Source: Bacteroides sp. CAG:443 (GTDB lineage: Bacteria; Bacteroidota; Bacteroidia; Bacteroidales; Bacteroidaceae). From it: a stretch of 20,485 nucleotides of DNA. Position numbers and translations under genes: made by a program. Shown here piece after piece: positions 15,898-20,485 of the stretch; position 1 is the stretch's first letter, and the number at the start of each line of letters is the position of its first letter. The notes under the pieces are model-generated. The model was given only the letters and a program-made list of their open reading frames with translations, made no database searches and was not told the DNA's origin. The stretch is taken from positions 118,582 to 139,066 of the forward strand of contig FR887808.1 of assembly GCA_000432735.1 (NCBI GenBank), in the 5' to 3' direction.

Positions 15898-15969
15898 TTT
15901 TACCCTTCTACATGTCTTTTTCCGTTGTTTATATCCATTCAGTAAAAATCTAATAAACATTTTATTTGT

Positions 15970-17280
15970 ATGAGCAAAACAAGCAGGCTCATAGTGCTGT
16001 GTAGTGCAGTACTGTGCAGCCAGTATCTGTGTGCCCAGTCGCGTACGATGGGCATAGAAGAGATGTTCCGTCTGGCCGACGAGAACAGCAAGAGTATCCA
16101 GACTTACCGTACCGGAAAGGAAGTTGCCGACGAGAACCTGAAAGCTGCCAAGGCACAGCGGTTGCCCGACATCAGTGCGTCGCTTTCAGGCAGCTACTGG
16201 GGCAACGGCAAGCTGTGGGATCGTGATTTCAGCAATGCCACCAAGATAGACATGCCGCACTGGGGCAATAACTTCGCCCTCGAGGCCCAGCAGGTGGTGT
16301 ATGCCGGAGGTGCCATCAGCAGTGGTATCGAGCTGGCGGAGCTGGAGAAGCAACTGGCGGAGATGGACTGGCAGAAGAATCGTCAGGATATCCGCTTCCT
16401 GCTCGTGGGACATTACCTGAATCTGTATAAGCTGCATAACCAGATCGAGGTGCTGCACAAGAATCTGGAGCTGACCGACCAGCTGATTGCCAACATGCAG
16501 GCGCGACTGGAAGAGGGTACGGCGCTGGAGAACGACATCACGCGCTATGAGCTGCAACGGGAAACGCTCCGTCTGCAACTGGCGAAGGTGGAGGATGCCT
16601 GCAAGATAGCCAATCATCAGCTGGTCATCACCCTTCACTTGCCCGAAGGGACGGTGGTTCAGCCCGATACAACGCTGAACGACAGTCGGATTCAGACGCT
16701 GAGTGAAGCCAACTGGCAGGAGCTGGCGGCGCAGAACAACCTCAACTTGCAGCAGGCGGAAACGGGCATCAAGGTCAACCGCCAGCGGGTGAAGATGGAA
16801 CGTTCGGAGCGGTTGCCGAAAATCTCGCTCGTGGCAGCCGAACACTTGGACGGACCGATCACCATCGAGGTACCTGTACTCGACAATAATTTCAATTACT
16901 GGTATGTGGGCGTGGGCGTGAAGTACAATATCTCGTCACTCTTCAAGAACAACCGGAAGCTGAAGGCGGCTCGCCTCAACGTGCGGAAGGCTCAGGAAAC
17001 GTACGAGCTGGCACAGGAGCAGACTAATCATGCGGTGCAGGAGAGTTACGTGAATTTCCTCACGTCGTTTACCGACTTGCGCACGCAGCAGAAGAGTGTG
17101 GAGCTTGCCGACCAGAACTACAGCGTGACGAGCAACCGTTACCAGAACGATCTGGCGCTGCTGACGGATATGCTGGATGCCAGCAACATGAAGCTCAGTG
17201 CTGACCTGGGGCTGGTGAACGCTCGCATCAACGTGATTTACAATTATTATAAGATGAAATACGTTACTCATACGTTGTAA
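15970..17280 (+). CDS. TolC-family outer membrane channel of an EmrAB-like exporter
   Basis: The 436-residue protein starts with a signal peptide (MSKTSRLIVLCSAVLCSQYLCAQ). It has the TolC pattern of two similar halves, each with strands followed by long helices. The first half contains VADENLKAAKAQRLPDISAS and the long helix ELAELEKQLAEMDWQKNRQ. The second half contains GVGVKYNISSLFKNNRKLKAA and NRYQNDLALLTDMLDASNMKL. It forms the outer-membrane duct for the adaptor and MFS transporter genes downstream. It is not a close copy of the TolC-like gene at 1906, so the two exporters probably have separate origins. The 55-bp repeat array starts within a few bases of its stop and separates it from the adaptor gene. 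Confidence 0.93.
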   Translation: MSKTSRLIVLCSAVLCSQYLCAQSRTMGIEEMFRLADENSKSIQTYRTGKEVADENLKAAKAQRLPDISASLSGSYWGNGKLWDRDFSNATKIDMPHWGNNFALEAQQVVYAGGAISSGIELAELEKQLAEMDWQKNRQDIRFLLVGHYLNLYKLHNQIEVLHKNLELTDQLIANMQARLEEGTALENDITRYELQRETLRLQLAKVEDACKIANHQLVITLHLPEGTVVQPDTTLNDSRIQTLSEANWQELAAQNNLNLQQAETGIKVNRQRVKMERSERLPKISLVAAEHLDGPITIEVPVLDNNFNYWYVGVGVKYNISSLFKNNRKLKAARLNVRKAQETYELAQEQTNHAVQESYVNFLTSFTDLRTQQKSVELADQNYSVTSNRYQNDLALLTDMLDASNMKLSADLGLVNARINVIYNYYKMKYVTHTL

Positions 17281-17283
17281 TTC

Positions 17284-17713
17284 TTACACCTGCTACAAAG
17301 TTCCTACACGATGCAAGGCTTTATACCCACTGTAAGTTTCACACCTGCTGTAAAGTTCCTACACGATGCAAGGCTTTATACCCACTGTAAGTTTTACACT
17401 CGCTGTAAAGTTCCTGCACGATGCAAAGCTTTATACCCGCTGTAAGTTTTACACTCGCTGCAAAGTTCCTGCTCGATGCAAGGTTTACACCTACTGTAAG
17501 TTTTACACCTGTTGCAAAGTTTCTGCTCGATGCAAAGGCTTCAATCCACTGTAAGTTTCACACCTGCTGCAAAGTTCCTGCACAATGCAAGGCTTTACAC
17601 CTGCTGTAAGTTTTACACTCGCTGCAAAGTTCCTGCACGATGCAAGGCTTTACACCTGCTGTAAGTTTTACACTCGCTATAAAGTTCCTGCACGATGCAA
17701 AGGCTTACACCCG
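17284..17713. repeat. 55-bp tandem repeat array, 8 copies, built of 18-bp subunits
   Basis: The marker ATGCAA recurs at 17311, 17366, 17421, 17476, 17530, 17585, 17640 and 17695, so the period is 55 bp with one 54-bp step. Each unit divides into three related blocks: CTGTAAGTTTTACACTCG (18), CTGCAAAGTTCCTGCACG (18) and ATGCAAGGCTTTACACCTG (19). Each block is an imperfect palindrome of the form TGyAA...TrCA, for example TGTAA-GTT-TTACA. The array fills most of the 535 bp between the channel and adaptor genes, starting right after the channel stop. Short open frames cross it, but the 55-bp period rotates frame, so I do not call them genes. Confidence 0.95.
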
Positions 17714-17815
17714 TAGTCAAACATTACAGGTTGATAGAAAAAGATTACAGCAGCGATTGAAAATCATCCCATTTATACATTATACTATACTACACTTTAT
17801 AACAAACATACCATT
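17714..17815. other. Leader of the adaptor gene
   Basis: This AT-rich stretch follows the repeat array. I see no TAnnTTTG box here, so the adaptor and transporter genes may depend on transcription that reads through the repeat array from the channel gene. Confidence 0.35.
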
Positions 17816-18847
17816 ATGGCTACAAGAAAAGTTCAAAAGCTCATTTACAATACCGTTATCATCTGCCTGCTGGCAGTGGCACTTATCTATGTGTGTTCAC
17901 GATTCTTTCATCCGGGCGTGGAATATACCGACAATGCTCAGGTGAAACAGCATATCACGCCCGTCAATACGCGTGTGCAGGGATTCATCAAGCAGATTTG
18001 TTTCGAAGAGTATCAGCCGGTACACAAGGGTGATACGCTGGTCATCATCGAGGACAGCGAGTTCAAGCTGCGACTGGCTCAGGCGGAGGCCGATCTTGCC
18101 AACGCGCTGTCGGGTCAGCAGGCTACCAGCATGGGCATCGCTACCACACAGAACAACCTGCGGGTGAACGATGCGGGTATCGAGGAGGCGCGTGTGCAGA
18201 TGGAGAATGCCAAGCGCGACTACGAGCGTTACCAGAAGCTGTTGCAGCAGAAAGCGGTCACCCGTCAGCAGTTCGATAATGTGAAGACAGCATACGAAGC
18301 CAGCAAGGCGCGCTACGATCAGGTATGCCGTGCCAAGCATTCTACCTCGCTGACCAAGAGTGAGCAGACCCACCGACTGGGACAGAACGAGGCTGGGGTT
18401 CGTCTGGCACAGGCTGCCGTCGAACTGGCTCAGCTGAACTTAGGCTATACGGTCATCGTGGCTACCTGCGACGGTGTGACGGGACGGAAAGACATCCACG
18501 AAGGTCAGCTGGTGCAACCGGGACAGACCATGGTGGACATCGTAGACAGCAGCGATCTGTGGGTGATTGCCAACTATCGTGAAACGCAGCTTCCCAACAT
18601 CAAGGAGGGCTACGAGGTAACGCTTACCGCCGATGCCGTGCCGGGCGTGACTTATACGGGTGTGGTGGAATCGATTTCCGACGCTACCGGAGCGGCTTTC
18701 TCCCTCATCCCGCAGGACAATGCTACGGGTAACTTCGTGAAGGTGGAACAGCGTGTGCCGGTGCGCATCAGCCTGAAGGGAAACAGTGCCGACAAGCTGA
18801 AACTGTTGCGTGCCGGATTCAATGTGGAATGTAAAGTGAAATACTGA
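17816..18847 (+). CDS. EmrA-like HlyD-family periplasmic adaptor
   Basis: The 343-residue protein has one N-terminal membrane segment (about residues 10-30). The EmrA signature VEYTDNAQV and the first lipoyl half (VNTRVQGFIKQICFEEYQPVHKGDT) follow. A long helical hairpin spans about residues 85-200 (LRLAQAEADLANALSG, AKRDYERYQKLLQQKAVTRQQFD). The second lipoyl half (CDGVTGRKDIHEGQLVQPGQT) and a beta-barrel with WVIANYRETQLPNIKEGYEV and AFSLIPQDNATGNFVKVEQRVPVRI come last. These are typical of EmrA/VceA adaptors, which link an MFS drug pump to TolC. The MFS gene starts one base after its stop, so the two are surely co-translated. The substrate is likely a drug or toxic organic compound, by family analogy only. 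Confidence 0.95.
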   Translation: MATRKVQKLIYNTVIICLLAVALIYVCSRFFHPGVEYTDNAQVKQHITPVNTRVQGFIKQICFEEYQPVHKGDTLVIIEDSEFKLRLAQAEADLANALSGQQATSMGIATTQNNLRVNDAGIEEARVQMENAKRDYERYQKLLQQKAVTRQQFDNVKTAYEASKARYDQVCRAKHSTSLTKSEQTHRLGQNEAGVRLAQAAVELAQLNLGYTVIVATCDGVTGRKDIHEGQLVQPGQTMVDIVDSSDLWVIANYRETQLPNIKEGYEVTLTADAVPGVTYTGVVESISDATGAAFSLIPQDNATGNFVKVEQRVPVRISLKGNSADKLKLLRAGFNVECKVKY

Positions 18848-18848
18848 T

Positions 18849-20474
18849 ATGGGAGCACCTGTACTGAACGGGCCGTTTACGATGCCGATGTTCCGCAACT
18901 TCGTGCCTCGTAAGCTGCAACCGTGGCTTTATATCTTTCTGGCCGTCAGCTTCCAGCTCTCGGGCGGGCTGTACATGGCCAACCTGAGTCACATGGTGAG
19001 TGAAACGTCGCTTATGCGCGAGGATCTCCAGATGTGTCTGTACTGCAACCTGGCGGGGATGGCGGTGTACTTCCCCATCCTCTTCCGCATGAAGTTCCGC
19101 TTTACCAACAAGACGCTGCTCACGGCGGCTGCGCTGGGAGTTATCGTGTGCAACCTCATCGCGCCGTACACCACCTTTCTGCCGCTGCTCTGGACGCTCT
19201 GCTTCATCGAGGGGATCTGCAAGATTCAGGGTACCTTCGAGGCGATGTCGACCATCCAGCTGTGGATGACGCCCAAGCGTGACTTTACCGTGTTCTTTCC
19301 GCTGCTGCACATCATCATCTTAGGCAGCATGCAGGTGTCGAGCATCCTTGCCACTTACTTCGGCTATTACTTGCACTGGAGCTACATGCACTGGTTCATG
19401 GCGGGCATCATGCTGGTGGATCTGCTCATCGTACAGGGCTGTACGCGGCATTTCCGTATTGTCAAGAAGTTCCCGCTGTTCGGTGTCGACTGGCTGGGAG
19501 CGATTCTCTGGGCACTCCTGCTGCTGGAAATCGCTTACTTCTTCGACTACGGTGAGTTTTACGACTGGTGGAACAGTCCGGTAATGCAGGGACTCGCCGT
19601 TGTCATCGTTATAACCTTGGGATTCTGCGTAGGACGAATGCTGCACATCCATCATCCATACATCGAACCGGAGATGTGGGGCTACCGTCGCCTGCTGCCT
19701 ATCCTCATCCTCATTACGCTGGTGGAAGCCTTTCTTGCCACCGAGCATGTGCTGGAGGGCGTGTTCCACAGCAGCGTGATGCACTACGAAGAGATGGTTG
19801 CCATGCAGCTCGACTGGCCCATGCTGGTGGGTGTCGTAGCGGGAAGCCTCTTCGCCTACTGGTGGATGCACGTCCGTCAGCTCAGTTACCTGCGCCTCAT
19901 CACCGTAGGCATCGCCTCGCTGGCATGCTACCTGCTCACGTTCTACTTCGTCCTCTCCGCCGACATCCATATCTCGCAGCTCTTCCTGCCTACGCTGTGC
20001 CGCGGATTCGCCTACGCCATCCTGAGTGCTACCTTCATGGTGTGTCTGGAAGAGATCATGACCTTCCGCCACTTCTTTCAGGCGCTGAGCGTATTCAACA
20101 TGCTGCACATGGTGGTGGGCGGTGTCATGGGAGGTGCCCTGTACGGTCGCTGGCTGTCGTACTACGTATCCGACAACATGGCACGCTACGGAGCCGCTGT
20201 CGACCGCGTGGCATTCAGCAGTCAGCCGTTCGCCCTCGACCGCTTCATCGAGCAATTCGTGTCGCAGATGATGGAAGTGAGCATCCGTCAGATTTACGGC
20301 TGGACCCTCTACGCCTGCGTCTTCCTGCTGTTGCTCTTCCTGCTCTACGATGCGCCCGTACGCCGTGAGCTGAAGCTCATGCCGAGCTGGAGAAGTCTGC
20401 GCAAGGAAGCTGCACAGATGTTTGGAAAGGGCAAACCGAAAGAAAACGCTGTTCCTCCAAAGGAAGAAGCTTAA
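18849..20474 (+). CDS. EmrB-like MFS transporter, 14 membrane segments
   Basis: The 541-residue protein shows about 14 hydrophobic segments, from PWLYIFLAVSFQLSGGLYMAN near the N terminus to IYGWTLYACVFLLLLFLLYD near the C terminus. That number fits the DHA2 (EmrB) group of proton-driven MFS exporters. A short basic cytoplasmic tail follows (KGKPKENAVPPKEEA). Sequence signatures of EmrB are weak, so the family call rests on membrane topology and on the adjoining EmrA-like gene, which ends one base upstream. It would be the energised inner-membrane pump of a three-part exporter. The first Met at 18849 fits the tight coupling; a later Met (residue 12) is possible. The gene ends 11 bp before the window does, so its terminator is not visible. 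Confidence 0.85.
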   Translation: MGAPVLNGPFTMPMFRNFVPRKLQPWLYIFLAVSFQLSGGLYMANLSHMVSETSLMREDLQMCLYCNLAGMAVYFPILFRMKFRFTNKTLLTAAALGVIVCNLIAPYTTFLPLLWTLCFIEGICKIQGTFEAMSTIQLWMTPKRDFTVFFPLLHIIILGSMQVSSILATYFGYYLHWSYMHWFMAGIMLVDLLIVQGCTRHFRIVKKFPLFGVDWLGAILWALLLLEIAYFFDYGEFYDWWNSPVMQGLAVVIVITLGFCVGRMLHIHHPYIEPEMWGYRRLLPILILITLVEAFLATEHVLEGVFHSSVMHYEEMVAMQLDWPMLVGVVAGSLFAYWWMHVRQLSYLRLITVGIASLACYLLTFYFVLSADIHISQLFLPTLCRGFAYAILSATFMVCLEEIMTFRHFFQALSVFNMLHMVVGGVMGGALYGRWLSYYVSDNMARYGAAVDRVAFSSQPFALDRFIEQFVSQMMEVSIRQIYGWTLYACVFLLLLFLLYDAPVRRELKLMPSWRSLRKEAAQMFGKGKPKENAVPPKEEA

Positions 20475-20485
20475 ACGATTTTAGG

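Noticed and set aside
13592..17713. The tandem arrays as CRISPR
   Set aside because: Repeats are directly adjacent with no unique spacers, periods are 64 and 55 bp throughout, and no cas gene is present.
17366..17945. Several cysteine- and lysine-rich open frames across the 55-bp repeats
   Set aside because: They exist only because the repeat lacks stops in these frames. The 55-bp period changes frame at each copy, the frames overlap each other, and the last one runs into the adaptor gene.

Overview
The window looks like chromosomal DNA from a gut-type Bacteroidales, probably Bacteroides or Phocaeicola. The evidence is a SusC/SusD pair, a lipoprotein signal peptide on SusD, TAnnTTTG promoter boxes, a lack of clear Shine-Dalgarno sites, and SDR-type uronate metabolism next to UxuA. 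I cannot name the species.

Layout. (1) Positions 2-3265, plus strand: the end of a MacB/FtsX-type ABC permease, a MacA-like periplasmic adaptor and a TolC-family channel, closed by a strong hairpin terminator. The channel gene carries a 37-bp imperfect tandem duplication that shifts its frame near the 3' end. (2) 3511-4284, minus: a secreted glycerophosphodiester phosphodiesterase. (3) 4285-4855: a gap holding a possible 55-codon ORF and the terminator of the next operon. (4) 10828 down to 4856, minus: thioredoxin-fold protein, SusC, SusD, with gaps of 12 and 9 bp. It carries no glycoside hydrolase. (5) 10829-12292: an AT-rich stretch with one orphan small lipoprotein gene. (6) 14716 down to 12293, minus: an SDR fructuronate/mannonate oxidoreductase followed by mannonate dehydratase, which together take fructuronate to 2-keto-3-deoxygluconate. 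A 64-bp tandem repeat array sits between them. (7) 14832-15695, plus: a divergent AraC regulator. The shared 115-bp region has two perfect 14-bp direct repeats and one inverted partial copy. (8) 15970-20474, plus: a second tripartite exporter (TolC-like, EmrA-like, EmrB-like). It may be preceded by a 28-codon leader ORF, and 8 copies of a 55-bp repeat, itself built of 18-bp subunits, separate the channel gene from the adaptor gene.

The genes describe an envelope and nutrient-uptake region: two efflux systems, one TonB-dependent importer with a periplasmic thiol protein, phospholipid-headgroup salvage and hexuronate catabolism. I found no clear mobile element, phage, CRISPR array, rRNA or tRNA. 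The least explained parts are the two intercistronic repeat arrays, the frame-broken channel gene, the regulator/uxu operator and the thioredoxin-SusCD operon.
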